Source: UBA5078 sp051252515
GTDB taxonomy: Bacteria > Pseudomonadota > Gammaproteobacteria > Pseudomonadales > Pseudohongiellaceae
NCBI GenBank assembly: GCA_051252515.1
Contig: JBPOFS010000003.1
Location: 1-64,000, forward strand
Reading direction: 5' to 3'
DNA length: 64,000 bases
A program made the position numbers and the translations under genes. Every line of letters begins with the position of its first letter. Positions within the stretch are counted from its first letter, which is position 1. Shown in pieces: positions 1 through 9,151 of this stretch. A model generated the notes under the pieces. The model was not told where the DNA came from. It did not search any database and saw only the letters and a program-made list of their open reading frames with translations.

Positions 1-245
1 TTCAACACCAGCATGGCCTCCAAATTATCGTTCTCGACTTTGAATTCTTCGAAAAGCGTGGAAGTCGAGTTAGACAATCTGGTGATTGTTTCTTGAGAAG
101 CTACTGCGGCCTGGTTTTGCTGATCTATGATATTCAAGGCTTGATCTATGATGCTTGTATCAATTTCAGCGGCTTGTGTCGCACCAGCTACAATCAACGA
201 AGCGAAAGGAGCTAGAACCTTGTAATATAATCGACGGTTATTCAT
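1..245 (-). CDS. DUF3450-like exported protein, N-terminal part (cut by window edge)
   Basis: An open frame starts at ATG 245 on the minus strand and runs off the left edge after 81 codons. The first 26 or so residues form a Sec signal peptide: basic MNNRR start, a hydrophobic stretch, then an ATQAAE-like cleavage region. The mature part is helical and rich in Gln, Asn and Glu, with patterns such as SQETITRLSN and EEFKVENDNLEAML. These resemble the coiled-coil N-terminus of DUF3450 proteins, which are periplasmic and usually sit just upstream of ExbB/TolQ-type genes of TonB energising systems. The family call rests on pattern recall from a fragment. The partner genes would lie outside the window to the left. 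Confidence 0.6.
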   Translation of the reverse strand, partial: MNNRRLYYKVLAPFASLIVAGATQAAEIDTSIIDQALNIIDQQNQAAVASQETITRLSNSTSTLFEEFKVENDNLEAMLVL

Positions 246-636
246 GTGCCATCCTATTATTTTATTGAACTATCAAAGTGCGCATTTTGGTAAGAACACT
301 TCACCAAAAGCTCACCCGACAACTTGTGTTAATGTGAAACAAATCCTGTTTTTTCTGCCTTAGCTCCCCACTTGCTTTTCCTTAAGCTGAATCGGCAGAT
401 ATTCCTTTTTTACTACTTTAGTAAACAATAGTTACCATTCTACTCAAAAAATCGAAATTTGAGTTTAACGGTAACTAGTGCCGACAAAATCTTCCTTTAT
501 TACTGTAAATCCGGCTATCCGTGCCAAATTATGGGTTAAGCCTATCACAACTTATCTGATTTTTAGAACCACTTGCCGTACAAATTTTCCTACAAATGGT
601 TCTGCAAATCGGAGTCCAATTTCCGGGGATAGTTCC
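246..636. other. Intergenic region between sucD and the DUF3450-like gene
   Basis: This is a 391-bp AT-rich stretch. No plausible gene is seen on either strand; short frames here have no ribosome site or family resemblance. It should hold the promoter of the DUF3450-like gene and the end of the suc transcript. No hairpin with a U-tract is obvious after sucD. The notable structure is the nested inverted repeat at 429-477. Confidence 0.6.
429..477. repeat. Nested inverted repeat
   Basis: An outer 8-bp perfect arm pair (TAGTTACC at 429-436, GGTAACTA at 470-477) encloses an inner 7-bp perfect pair (ACTCAAA at 442-448, TTTGAGT at 458-464). The two are separated by symmetrical 5-nt internal spacers, with a 9-nt loop. 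It could be an operator for the DUF3450-like gene or an mRNA-end hairpin of the suc operon. There is no U-run to make it a classical terminator. Confidence 0.5.
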
Positions 637-1509
637 CTACCAACCGGTAATCTCTTTCAAAGCGTCACCGATGTCTGCAAGACTCTTAACAGTCTTGACG
701 CCAGCGTCTTCTAGTGCTGCAAATTTCTCTTCTGCAGTGCCCTTTCCGCCAGAGATAATTGCACCAGCATGGCCCATGCGCTTCCCTGCTGGTGCAGTGA
801 CACCGGCAATATAAGACACAACAGGTTTAGTGACATGCTCTTTGATATAAGCCGCGGCTTCTTCTTCAGCAGTACCACCAATTTCACCAATCATTACAAT
901 GGCTTCAGTCTTAGGGTCTTGCTCAAATAGCGCGAGAATATCAATGAAGTTAGAGCCAGGAATTGGGTCGCCACCAATGCCGACGCATGAAGACTGGCCA
1001 AAACCGTGGTCAGTTGTCTGCTTGACTGCTTCATAAGTGAGCGTTCCTGAACGAGAAACGATGCCTACGCGGCCTGGCAAATGGATATTGCCTGGCATGA
1101 TGCCGATCTTAGATTCGCCTGGAGTAATCACGCCTGGGCAGTTAGGTCCGATCAAACGAACACCAAGTTCATCGCATTTCACTTTGACTTCCAACATATC
1201 TAGCGTTGGTATTCCTTCAGTGATACATACAATTAATTTGATGCCAGAGTTAGCGGCTTCAAGAATAGAGTCTTTACAGAAAGGTGCAGGCACATAAATA
1301 ACAGACGCTTCAGCGCCAGTGGCGGCTACAGCTTCAGCAACAGTGTTAAAGACAGGCAAACCTAGGTGTACTTGTCCGCCTTTACCTGGAGTAACTCCCC
1401 CTACCATCTTTGTACCGTACTCGATGGCTTGCTCGGAATGGAATGTTCCCTGCGCGCCGGTAAAACCCTGACAAATTACACGGGTGTCTTTGTTCAACAA
1501 AATACTCAC
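637..1509 (-). CDS. sucD: Succinyl-CoA synthetase, alpha subunit
   Basis: The 290-residue product is the usual length for SucD. It forms the alpha2beta2 enzyme with SucC and interconverts succinyl-CoA and succinate with substrate-level phosphorylation. The N-terminal CoA-binding Rossmann domain shows GFTGAQGTFH, and NCPG and GIVSRSGTLTYE follow. The phosphorylated histidine lies in RMGHAGAI, at codon 247. The start is GTG at 1509, which overlaps the sucC stop as GTGA, so the two subunits are translationally coupled. It is the last gene of the sdh-suc operon. Confidence 0.97.
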   Translation of the reverse strand: MSILLNKDTRVICQGFTGAQGTFHSEQAIEYGTKMVGGVTPGKGGQVHLGLPVFNTVAEAVAATGAEASVIYVPAPFCKDSILEAANSGIKLIVCITEGIPTLDMLEVKVKCDELGVRLIGPNCPGVITPGESKIGIMPGNIHLPGRVGIVSRSGTLTYEAVKQTTDHGFGQSSCVGIGGDPIPGSNFIDILALFEQDPKTEAIVMIGEIGGTAEEEAAAYIKEHVTKPVVSYIAGVTAPAGKRMGHAGAIISGGKGTAEEKFAALEDAGVKTVKSLADIGDALKEITGW

Positions 1510-2675
1510 TTAGCACCTCCAGCAGCCGCTACGACTTTTTCTGCAGCGTCAGTCAGACTGCTTGCAGCGATAATGTTCAAACCGCTTTCCCCTAACACTT
1601 TACGTCCTAGTTCAGCGTTATTGCCTTCTAATCGGACTACAACAGGAACGGTTACACCGACCTCAGCCACTGCGCCGATAATCCCTTCAGCAATCATGTC
1701 GCAACGAACAATGCCACCGAAGATATTGATAAGGACTGCTTTTACATTTGTGTCTGACAGAATAATCTTGAATGCTTCTGTTACACGCTCTTTCGTTGCA
1801 CCACCGCCTACATCAAGGAAGTTAGCTGGGCTGCCACCGTGCAGTTGCACGATATCCATTGTGCCCATAGCAAGGCCTGCACCGTTTACCATGCAGCCGA
1901 TGTTGCCATCTAGGGCTACGTAGTTAAGCTCCCACTTCGCCGCTAGTGCTTCACGTGCATCGTCCTGACTTGGGTCATGCATTTCTTGCAATTTTGGTTG
2001 ACGATACATGGCATTACCGTCGATGTTGATCTTGCCATCTAAGCAATGGAGATTACCTTGGTCTGTAATAACCAATGGGTTGATCTCTAGTAGTGCTAAG
2101 TCGAAATCTACGAATAGTTTAGCAAGACCTAAAAACAATTTAGTGAATTGCTTAACCTGTAAAGCGTTTAGACCTAATTTGAACGCTAGCTCACGTGCTT
2201 GGTATGGCTGAGCACCTACTAACGGATCGATTATGGCGCGAAGGATTTTATCGGGAGTGTCTTCAGCGACTTTCTCGATCTCAACGCCGCCTTCTGTAGA
2301 GGCCATGAACACAACGCGTCGCGATGCGCGATCCACTACTGCGCCAAGGTAAAGCTCTTGTGCGATATCTGTGCATGTTTCAACAAGTATTTTAGTAACT
2401 GGCTGACCATTGGCATCAGTTTGGTAAGTGACTAAGTTTTTGCCTAACCACTTCTCAGCAAACGCTTTGATCTCTTCTTTAGAGCTTACTAGCTTAACGC
2501 CACCAGCCTTACCGCGACCACCTGCGTGAACCTGTGCCTTAACAACCCACTTGTCTCCACCGATTTTGTCGGCAGCGGCAGCGGCTTCTTCTGGCGTGTC
2601 TACAGCAAAACCTGTCGATACGGGTAGACCGTATTCGGCAAAAAGTTGCTTAGCCTGATATTCGTGTAAATTCAT
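1506..2675 (-). CDS. sucC: Succinyl-CoA synthetase, beta subunit
   Basis: The 389-residue product is the ADP-forming beta subunit of succinyl-CoA synthetase. It has an N-terminal ATP-grasp domain starting MNLHEYQAKQLFAEYG, with the nucleotide loop KAQVHAGGRGKAGGVK. The C-terminal flavodoxin-like domain contains NIFGGIVRCD. It is preceded by lpdA with a gap of about 50 bp and overlaps sucD by 4 nt. Length and motifs are intact. Confidence 0.97.
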   Translation of the reverse strand: MNLHEYQAKQLFAEYGLPVSTGFAVDTPEEAAAAADKIGGDKWVVKAQVHAGGRGKAGGVKLVSSKEEIKAFAEKWLGKNLVTYQTDANGQPVTKILVETCTDIAQELYLGAVVDRASRRVVFMASTEGGVEIEKVAEDTPDKILRAIIDPLVGAQPYQARELAFKLGLNALQVKQFTKLFLGLAKLFVDFDLALLEINPLVITDQGNLHCLDGKINIDGNAMYRQPKLQEMHDPSQDDAREALAAKWELNYVALDGNIGCMVNGAGLAMGTMDIVQLHGGSPANFLDVGGGATKERVTEAFKIILSDTNVKAVLINIFGGIVRCDMIAEGIIGAVAEVGVTVPVVVRLEGNNAELGRKVLGESGLNIIAASSLTDAAEKVVAAAGGAK

Positions 2676-2727
2676 TCTGCGTCCTCGTGCATCTTATTAA
2701 AATCGAAATTGAATTGATGGCGATCGC

Positions 2728-4173
2728 TTAACGCTTACGCTTATTAACTCCATGAATAGCGTGGCCATTAACTGCTAGTGCAGCCTCATGAACCGTTTCA
2801 GACAAAGTGGGGTGTGAGAACATCGTTAAACCGATGTCTTCTGCACTGGCGCTAAACTCCATTGCTATCACCATTTGCTGCATTAAATCTGCAGCGCTTG
2901 GGCCAATGATATGGCACCCTAACACTCGATCGGTTTTTGCATCAGCGATGATTTTGACTAAACCATCTTTTTCATTTGCAGCCATGGCACGGCCATTGAT
3001 GCTGAATGGGAAGGATCCAATATTATAGTCGCGTCCTTCCTCTTTGAGTTGTTCTTCTGTCTTACCGACCCATGCGATTTCTGGGTGGGTATAAATTACA
3101 AATGGCACCAAGTCATAGTTCACTTGAGTTTTCTTGCCGACGATGCGCTCTGCAACCATCACGCCTTCTTCCATGCCTTTATGGGCAAGCATCGGTCCAC
3201 GGACTAAGTCACCACATGCCCACACGCCAGGAACGGAAGTGGCACAAGTATCATCGACGACAACGAAGCCGCGCTTGTCTAGCTCAACGCCACTCTTCTC
3301 ATCGACTAGGTTGTCAGACACTGGACGGCGACCTACAGCAACGATCAATTTGTCGAATACGATTTCTTTATCGCCTTCTTGATCTGTGTAAGAAACAGTG
3401 ACAGTTTTTGCTTTGCCTTTGCTGACTTTGCTGCCAGTAACTTTAGCGCCTAGCTTGATGTCTAGACCTTGCTTGCTCAGAATCTTTTTGGCTTCTTTTG
3501 CTAGCTGGCCATCCACTGCTGGCAAGAATGCATCCATCGCTTCAAGAACAGTCACTTCTGCTCCAAGGCGTGACCAAACGCTGCCAAGCTCTAGACCGAT
3601 AACCCCTGCCCCAATTACGCCTAAACGCTTAGGCGTGCTTTGGAATTCCAACGCGCCTGTAGAATCAACGATGACATCGTTATCTACTGGAGCTGGTGGG
3701 ATATTAATAGGCGCAGAACCTGCCGCTAGAATAATGTTTTCAGCACTGATCTCTTCGACGCTGCCGTCGTGCTTAGTCACTTGTACTTTCTTATCTGCTA
3801 GCAACTTACCAGTACCGGCAATGCCTTCTACTTTATTTGCTGCGAACAATTGTTTAACGCCGCCAGTTAACTGCCCAACGATTTTCGCTTTACGCGCAAT
3901 CATTGCAGGAACGTCAATTTTGATTCCTGTTGCAGAAATGCCGTGTATCTCAAAGTCATGCTGTGCTTCAACATATTTATGTGAAGAGTCCAGCAATGCT
4001 TTAGAAGGAATACACCCAACGTTCAAGCAAGTTCCACCAAACACGGCTTGGTCTTTATCATCACGCCATTTTTCAACGCAGGCGGTTTTAAGACCTAACT
4101 GTGCACAGCGAATGGCAGCAACGTAACCCGCAGGTCCGCCACCAATAACAACAACATCGTACTTATTACTCAT
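2728..4173 (-). CDS. lpdA: Dihydrolipoyl dehydrogenase (E3)
   Basis: This 481-residue flavoprotein reoxidises the dihydrolipoyl arm of SucB and passes electrons to NAD+. The FAD-binding GGGPAGYVAA motif is near residue 11. The redox-active disulfide is C49-LNVG-C54, and the NAD domain motif GAGVIGLELGSVW lies mid-protein. The C-terminal active-site region shows HPTLSE and the catalytic HAHPT-type pattern. It sits between sucB and sucC, so it probably serves the 2-oxoglutarate dehydrogenase complex. The same product may also serve pyruvate dehydrogenase or glycine cleavage complexes elsewhere. Confidence 0.96.
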   Translation of the reverse strand: MSNKYDVVVIGGGPAGYVAAIRCAQLGLKTACVEKWRDDKDQAVFGGTCLNVGCIPSKALLDSSHKYVEAQHDFEIHGISATGIKIDVPAMIARKAKIVGQLTGGVKQLFAANKVEGIAGTGKLLADKKVQVTKHDGSVEEISAENIILAAGSAPINIPPAPVDNDVIVDSTGALEFQSTPKRLGVIGAGVIGLELGSVWSRLGAEVTVLEAMDAFLPAVDGQLAKEAKKILSKQGLDIKLGAKVTGSKVSKGKAKTVTVSYTDQEGDKEIVFDKLIVAVGRRPVSDNLVDEKSGVELDKRGFVVVDDTCATSVPGVWACGDLVRGPMLAHKGMEEGVMVAERIVGKKTQVNYDLVPFVIYTHPEIAWVGKTEEQLKEEGRDYNIGSFPFSINGRAMAANEKDGLVKIIADAKTDRVLGCHIIGPSAADLMQQMVIAMEFSASAEDIGLTMFSHPTLSETVHEAALAVNGHAIHGVNKRKR

Positions 4174-4204
4174 AATTTACTCGCAAAATTTGTCAGCGCT
4201 TGAA

Positions 4205-5428
4205 TTAGATTTCCAAAAGAATTCGTGCAGGATCTTCAAGAAGTTCCTTGATTGTTACTAGGAATTGAACAGCTTCTTTGCCGTCAATCATGCGGTGATC
4301 ATAAGAAAGCGCTAGGTACATCATTGGGCAGATTTTCACTTCACCATTGACAGCCATCGGGCGTTCTTGAATCTTATGCATTCCTAGAATTGCAGTTTGT
4401 GGTGGGTTCAGGATTGGTGTTGACAGTAGTGATCCAAATACACCTCCGTTAGAGATAGTAAATGTTCCACCAGTCATTTCATCAATGCCTAATTTTCCGG
4501 CTTGCGCTTTCTTTCCATACTCGCGAATTTGCGCTTCGATCTGCGCTAGTCCCATATGGTCAGCATTACGTAGTACAGGGACTACTAAACCGCGCGGTGA
4601 AGACACAGCCACACCAATATCTTGGTAACCGTGATAAACAATATCACTTCCATCAATCGATGCGTTTACTGCTGGGTAACGCTTCAATGCTTCGATGCTG
4701 GCACGCACGAAGAAAGACATAAACCCTAGACGAATTCCGTCATGAGACTTTTCAAATAAGTCTTTGTACTTGTTGCGCATCTCCATGATAGGAGCCATGT
4801 CAACTTCATTGAATGTGGTCAGCATTGCCGTAGTTTGGCTTGCTTGCAACAAACGCTCTGCGACTTTCGCGCGTAGGCGACTCATCGGAACGCGCTCTTC
4901 TATACGGCCTGAAGATGTGTCGATATTCGCGCTAGGATCCGCGCTAGCAACAGCAGGTGCAGAACCTTTATTTGCGACAGCTTCTAGAACGTCTTCTTTT
5001 GTGACACGACCACCTTTGCCAGTGCCTTTGATCTTATCGATATCAAGGCTGTTTTCTTGTGCAATTTTCTTTGCAGCTGGGCTTAGTAGTGGCTCATCTG
5101 AAGAAGATTCAGCTGGAGCTTCTGGTGCAGGCTCGGCTTCCTTTTTCTCGGCTTTGTCAGCACTTGTGCTAGCAGAGGCAGAAGCGGCTGCGCCAGCTTG
5201 TACCGTTGCAATAAGTTCATTGCTGACGATTGTGTCGCCCGTGGCTTTGATAATCTTCTCAAGCACGCCATCGGTAGGAGATACAACTTCGATGACGACT
5301 TTGTCGGTTTCAATATCAACAAGCAATTCGTCACGCTTTACCGTGTCGCCTGCTTTTTTGTGCCAAGTTGCAATCGTGCCGTCCGGTACTGATTCAGGTA
5401 AGGTCGGTGCTTTGATTTCGACTGTCAT
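4205..5428 (-). CDS. sucB: 2-oxoglutarate dehydrogenase E2, dihydrolipoyl succinyltransferase
   Basis: The 407-residue core enzyme of the 2-oxoglutarate dehydrogenase complex transfers the succinyl group to CoA. The single N-terminal lipoyl domain carries the lipoylated lysine in ETDKVVIEV (Lys43). An Ala/Glu/Ser-rich flexible linker follows at about residues 80-110. The E3-binding domain is near 112-150 (SPAAKKIAQ, GKGGRVTKEDV). The C-terminal catalytic domain ends with the HDxxxD-type motif SYDHRMIDG. It lies 30 bp downstream of sucA. Confidence 0.97.
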   Translation of the reverse strand: MTVEIKAPTLPESVPDGTIATWHKKAGDTVKRDELLVDIETDKVVIEVVSPTDGVLEKIIKATGDTIVSNELIATVQAGAAASASASTSADKAEKKEAEPAPEAPAESSSDEPLLSPAAKKIAQENSLDIDKIKGTGKGGRVTKEDVLEAVANKGSAPAVASADPSANIDTSSGRIEERVPMSRLRAKVAERLLQASQTTAMLTTFNEVDMAPIMEMRNKYKDLFEKSHDGIRLGFMSFFVRASIEALKRYPAVNASIDGSDIVYHGYQDIGVAVSSPRGLVVPVLRNADHMGLAQIEAQIREYGKKAQAGKLGIDEMTGGTFTISNGGVFGSLLSTPILNPPQTAILGMHKIQERPMAVNGEVKICPMMYLALSYDHRMIDGKEAVQFLVTIKELLEDPARILLEI

Positions 5429-5458
5429 TTTTATTTCCTTCGCTACGTTGTATTTCGT

Positions 5459-8299
5459 CTATTTGTTAAAAGTAAGTGCTTGATCCAAGAATGCGTTCAA
5501 CTGTGCCAAATGCAATGCAGGGTAACCCGCAGCAGGTGATGCTGACGCATCACGACCTGCATAGGAAAGCCCAACGCCAGGTTTGAGCTCTTCTGCTACC
5601 CGGCGCATATGATGCTGACTTGAGTACCAAGCCCCTTGGTTCATTGGCTCTTCTTGACACCACACTACTTCTTTGAAATTGGTAAATTCTTTCATTGCTT
5701 CATGCAAAGCTTCCGAAGGGAACGGATAGAGCTGTTCCAGTCGGATAATGGCAATATTGTTAATCTCTCTTTTGCGGCGTTCTTGGCGAAGATCGTAATA
5801 AACCTTACCGCTACAAAGAATGATTCGCTCTACTGCACTTGCCTCTAGATCGTCCGTCTCGCTAATCACTACTTGGAAAGTACCATCGGCCAATTCTTCC
5901 ATGGTCGAAGTGCTTTCTTTGTGGCGCAATAAGCTCTTGGGTGACATAACAACAAGGGGCTTGCGTAGTGGACAAAGTACTTGTCGGCGCAACATATGGA
6001 ACACTTGCGCTGAAGTGGTCGGTAAGCACACTTGAATATTATGCTCTGCGCACATTTGCAAGAAGCGCTCTAGGCGAGCTGAAGAATGCTCAGGCCCCTG
6101 CCCTTCATAACCATGAGGTAGCAGCATTGTTAGCCCGCAAAGGCGCTGCCACTTGTTCTCACCGCTAGTAATAAACTGATCGATTACAACCTGTGCCGAG
6201 TTGGCGAAATCACCGAACTGTGCTTCCCAAATAATAAGTGCATTAGGAGTGGTTGTGGCATATCCGTACTCAAACGCCAATACCGCGGCTTCAGATAGAA
6301 GTGAGTCGTAGATTTCAAAACTACGCTGATCCGGAGTTAGGCATTGCAGCGGGACATATTCTTCACCAGAATTTTGATCATGCAATACTGCATGACGGTG
6401 AGAGAACGTGCCACGACCAACATCTTGTCCTGTAATACGGACTTTGTTGCCGCTCGTCAAAATGCTTGCATAAGCTAGTGTTTCGGCGAAACCCCAATCA
6501 ACAGGCTTGTCGCCGTCGATCATCGCTGTGCGGTCATCGACTATTTTTTGAACTTGTTTGTGCAAACTAACTTTTTCTGGAATCGCCACGACTTTACGAG
6601 CTAGGGCCTGCAGCGTGGTGAGCTTAATTGTAGTGTTGTAGTTTGGTGTCCACTCGTGTCCAAGGTAAGGGCTCCAATCCACAAACAACTCGACGGAAGG
6701 CTCTTTAACCAGAGACTTTACAACGTGTGCCCCAGTGTCTAGTGCCTTTCTGTAAGAAGAATTCAAGAAATCGGATTCTTCTTGGCTCAGGATAGAGTCT
6801 CCAACAAGCTTTTCAGAGTAAAGCGTGCGCGTAGTCTTTTGCTGACGGATCTGTGTATACATTAACGGCTGAGTGCTTGAAGGCTCATCAGTTTCGTTAT
6901 GACCACGGCGACGGTAGCAAATAAGGTCGATCACGACGTCTTTCTTGAACTCGTAACGGAAATCCAGCGCTAGTTGAGTGACAAATAACACGGCTTCCGG
7001 ATCATCGCCATTGACGTGAAAGATTGGCGCCTGAATCATTCTTGCTACATCGGTACAATATTCGGTTGAGCGGGCATCTTCTTGTCGACTTGTAGTAAAG
7101 CCTACTTGGTTGTTGATGATGATATGTACGGTGCCACCAGTATGGTAAGCACGAGTCTGAGACATTTGGAATGTCTCCATCACAACGCCCTGCCCTGCAA
7201 ATGCAGCGTCTCCGTGAATGATGATGGGAACTACTTTGTTGCCCAGTTTATCTTCACGGCGATCTTGACGTGCACGGACGGAGCCTTCTACCACTGGAGA
7301 TACGATCTCTAAGTGTGAGGGGTTGAATGCCATAGCAAGATGGACTTCGCCGCCAGGGGTCATGATGTTCGATGAAAAACCTTGGTGGTATTTCACATCA
7401 CCAGAACTCTTATAGGTCGCGCGGCCTTCAAATTCACTGAATAGATCTTCAGGATTTTTGCCGAGTGTATTCACTAGAAGGTTTAGACGACCGCGGTGAG
7501 CCATGCCTAGAACAATTTCTTTAGCGCCATAGCTTCCTGAACGTTGAATCAATTCATCAACCAAAGGAACTAGACTTTCGCCACCTTCCAAGCCGAATCG
7601 CTTTGTGCCTGGGTATTTGGAATCAAGATGCTTTTCCAATCCTTCAGCCGCACTAAGGCGTTCAAGTAAATGACGTTTAACCTCATTAGGAAAATCAGGT
7701 ATTCCGTGATTGCTTTCAATGCGCTTCTCGATCCATTGCTTCTCGGCAAGATCAACGATGTGCATAAATTCGTAACCAATCGATCCGCAATAAATCTGCT
7801 CTAGAATATCAATGATTTCACGCAGTGGTGCTTTGTCTTTTTTAATAAACAAAGAACCCGTTTGATAAACCGTTGAGTGATCTACTGGAGATAGGCCATG
7901 AAAATCTAATTGGAGGTCCGGTACTTGCTCTCGACGCATGAGGTGCAACGGATCAAGATTGGCTTTTTGATGTCCGCGAACGCGGTAGGAACTAATGAGA
8001 TGCAGTACTTGCACTTGCTTATTGGAGTGCTCTGAATTGACAACGGCATCGTTAGTGAGAAGCGGTTTGAAGCGACTAGTTTTACCTAGCTCTTTAAAGT
8101 ATTGCTGTACCTCTAAATGCGAAATATCCGATTGCGGAGAATCGGATATTCTAGGGAGGTTTTGAAAGTATGTGCGCCACTCTTGAGGAACCGCTTCCGG
8201 CTCCTTTAGAAATTGGTCGTATAATTGTTCGACGTACGACGCATTACCACCTGAGAGATGGCCTGATTTCCACATTAATTCCATAATGCTGTCATGCAT
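5459..8299 (-). CDS. sucA: 2-oxoglutarate dehydrogenase E1 component
   Basis: This 946-residue thiamine-diphosphate enzyme decarboxylates 2-oxoglutarate and succinylates the SucB lipoyl arm. The N-terminus has the family helix (SYVEQLYDQFLKEPEAV). Other landmarks are GMAHRGRLNLLVN, the ThDP motif around HGDAAFAGQGVVMET to NNQVGFTT, and GRGTFSHRHAVLHDQ in the transketolase-like domain. Length is typical for the family. It is separated from sdhB by a 97-bp spacer holding two hairpins. Confidence 0.97.
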   Translation of the reverse strand: MHDSIMELMWKSGHLSGGNASYVEQLYDQFLKEPEAVPQEWRTYFQNLPRISDSPQSDISHLEVQQYFKELGKTSRFKPLLTNDAVVNSEHSNKQVQVLHLISSYRVRGHQKANLDPLHLMRREQVPDLQLDFHGLSPVDHSTVYQTGSLFIKKDKAPLREIIDILEQIYCGSIGYEFMHIVDLAEKQWIEKRIESNHGIPDFPNEVKRHLLERLSAAEGLEKHLDSKYPGTKRFGLEGGESLVPLVDELIQRSGSYGAKEIVLGMAHRGRLNLLVNTLGKNPEDLFSEFEGRATYKSSGDVKYHQGFSSNIMTPGGEVHLAMAFNPSHLEIVSPVVEGSVRARQDRREDKLGNKVVPIIIHGDAAFAGQGVVMETFQMSQTRAYHTGGTVHIIINNQVGFTTSRQEDARSTEYCTDVARMIQAPIFHVNGDDPEAVLFVTQLALDFRYEFKKDVVIDLICYRRRGHNETDEPSSTQPLMYTQIRQQKTTRTLYSEKLVGDSILSQEESDFLNSSYRKALDTGAHVVKSLVKEPSVELFVDWSPYLGHEWTPNYNTTIKLTTLQALARKVVAIPEKVSLHKQVQKIVDDRTAMIDGDKPVDWGFAETLAYASILTSGNKVRITGQDVGRGTFSHRHAVLHDQNSGEEYVPLQCLTPDQRSFEIYDSLLSEAAVLAFEYGYATTTPNALIIWEAQFGDFANSAQVVIDQFITSGENKWQRLCGLTMLLPHGYEGQGPEHSSARLERFLQMCAEHNIQVCLPTTSAQVFHMLRRQVLCPLRKPLVVMSPKSLLRHKESTSTMEELADGTFQVVISETDDLEASAVERIILCSGKVYYDLRQERRKREINNIAIIRLEQLYPFPSEALHEAMKEFTNFKEVVWCQEEPMNQGAWYSSQHHMRRVAEELKPGVGLSYAGRDASASPAAGYPALHLAQLNAFLDQALTFNK

Positions 8300-8329
8300 T
8301 TGCTTTAATCCCGGATTATTGAGGAGTGT

Positions 8330-8368
8330 AGCGCTCAGCAGTTAGAGCGCTCAAGTCCTTGGGGCTTG
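8330..8368. repeat. Two consecutive hairpins in the sdhB-sucA spacer
   Basis: The first hairpin has perfect 7-bp arms (AGCGCTC 8330-8336, GAGCGCT 8345-8351). The second, immediately adjacent, pairs CAAGTCC (8352-8358) with GGGCTTG (8362-8368), with one G-U-type pair. They lie in the operon just before the sucA start. Differential mRNA processing or stability between the sdh and suc halves is one possible role; this is inference. Confidence 0.45.
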
Positions 8369-8396
8369 CTCCTCGTAGAAGTTATAAATATCTGTA

Positions 8397-9101
8397 TCAG
8401 CTTGCGCGCTGTAGCAACATTGAACGGATATGCCCAATGGCTCGTGTTGGGTTAAGCCCTTTTGGACAGACCGCTACACAATTCATAATTCCTCGGCAAC
8501 GAAATACAGAGAAAGGATCCTCTAATTCGGCGAGTCTGGCGTCCGTTGCAGTATCACGGCTATCAGCCAAGAAACGGTAAGCTTGCAGCAAACCTGCAGG
8601 GCCTACGAATTTCTCTGGGTTCCACCAAAACGAAGGACAGTTTGTGCTACAGCAGGCACAAAGAATACATTCATACAATCCATCTAGCTTTTCGCGCTCT
8701 TCTGGAGACTGCAAGCGTTCAATAGCTGGGGCCGGATTGTTGTTAATCAAATACGGTTCGATTTTTTCGAACTGCTGGTAGAACACGCTCATGTCTACCA
8801 CTAAGTCGCGCACTACTGGCAATCCAGGCAAAGGACGTAGGATCAATTTGCCTTTTTTGGCAACAGAGGACACTGGCGTAATACATGCCAGGCCATTGCT
8901 ACCATTGATGTTCATACCGTCAGAGCCACATACCCCTTCCCTGCAGGAACGACGGTATGAAATAGACGGGTCTTGGCGCTTTAGCAGTTCCAGAACGTCC
9001 AATACCATAAGGTCTTTACCTTCTGGCAGCTCCAGTTCGTAATCCTGCATGCTGGGCTTGGCATCTGTTTCTGGGTTATAGCGATATAGGCTCACTAACA
9101 C
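8397..9101 (-). CDS. sdhB: Succinate dehydrogenase iron-sulfur subunit
   Basis: The 234-residue SdhB carries electrons from SdhA flavin to quinone through three Fe-S clusters. The [2Fe-2S] ligands are in CREGVCGSDG and the downstream Cys of GLACIT. The [4Fe-4S] and [3Fe-4S] ligands are in CILCACCSTNCPS and CRGIMNCVAVCPKGLNP. Length matches the family. It lies about 50 bp after sdhA. Confidence 0.97.
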   Translation of the reverse strand: MLVSLYRYNPETDAKPSMQDYELELPEGKDLMVLDVLELLKRQDPSISYRRSCREGVCGSDGMNINGSNGLACITPVSSVAKKGKLILRPLPGLPVVRDLVVDMSVFYQQFEKIEPYLINNNPAPAIERLQSPEEREKLDGLYECILCACCSTNCPSFWWNPEKFVGPAGLLQAYRFLADSRDTATDARLAELEDPFSVFRCRGIMNCVAVCPKGLNPTRAIGHIRSMLLQRAS

Positions 9102-9151
9102 GTTAATCTACCTTTTCTTAAACGAAAATTCGTTTTGCGTTTGAAGATGAA

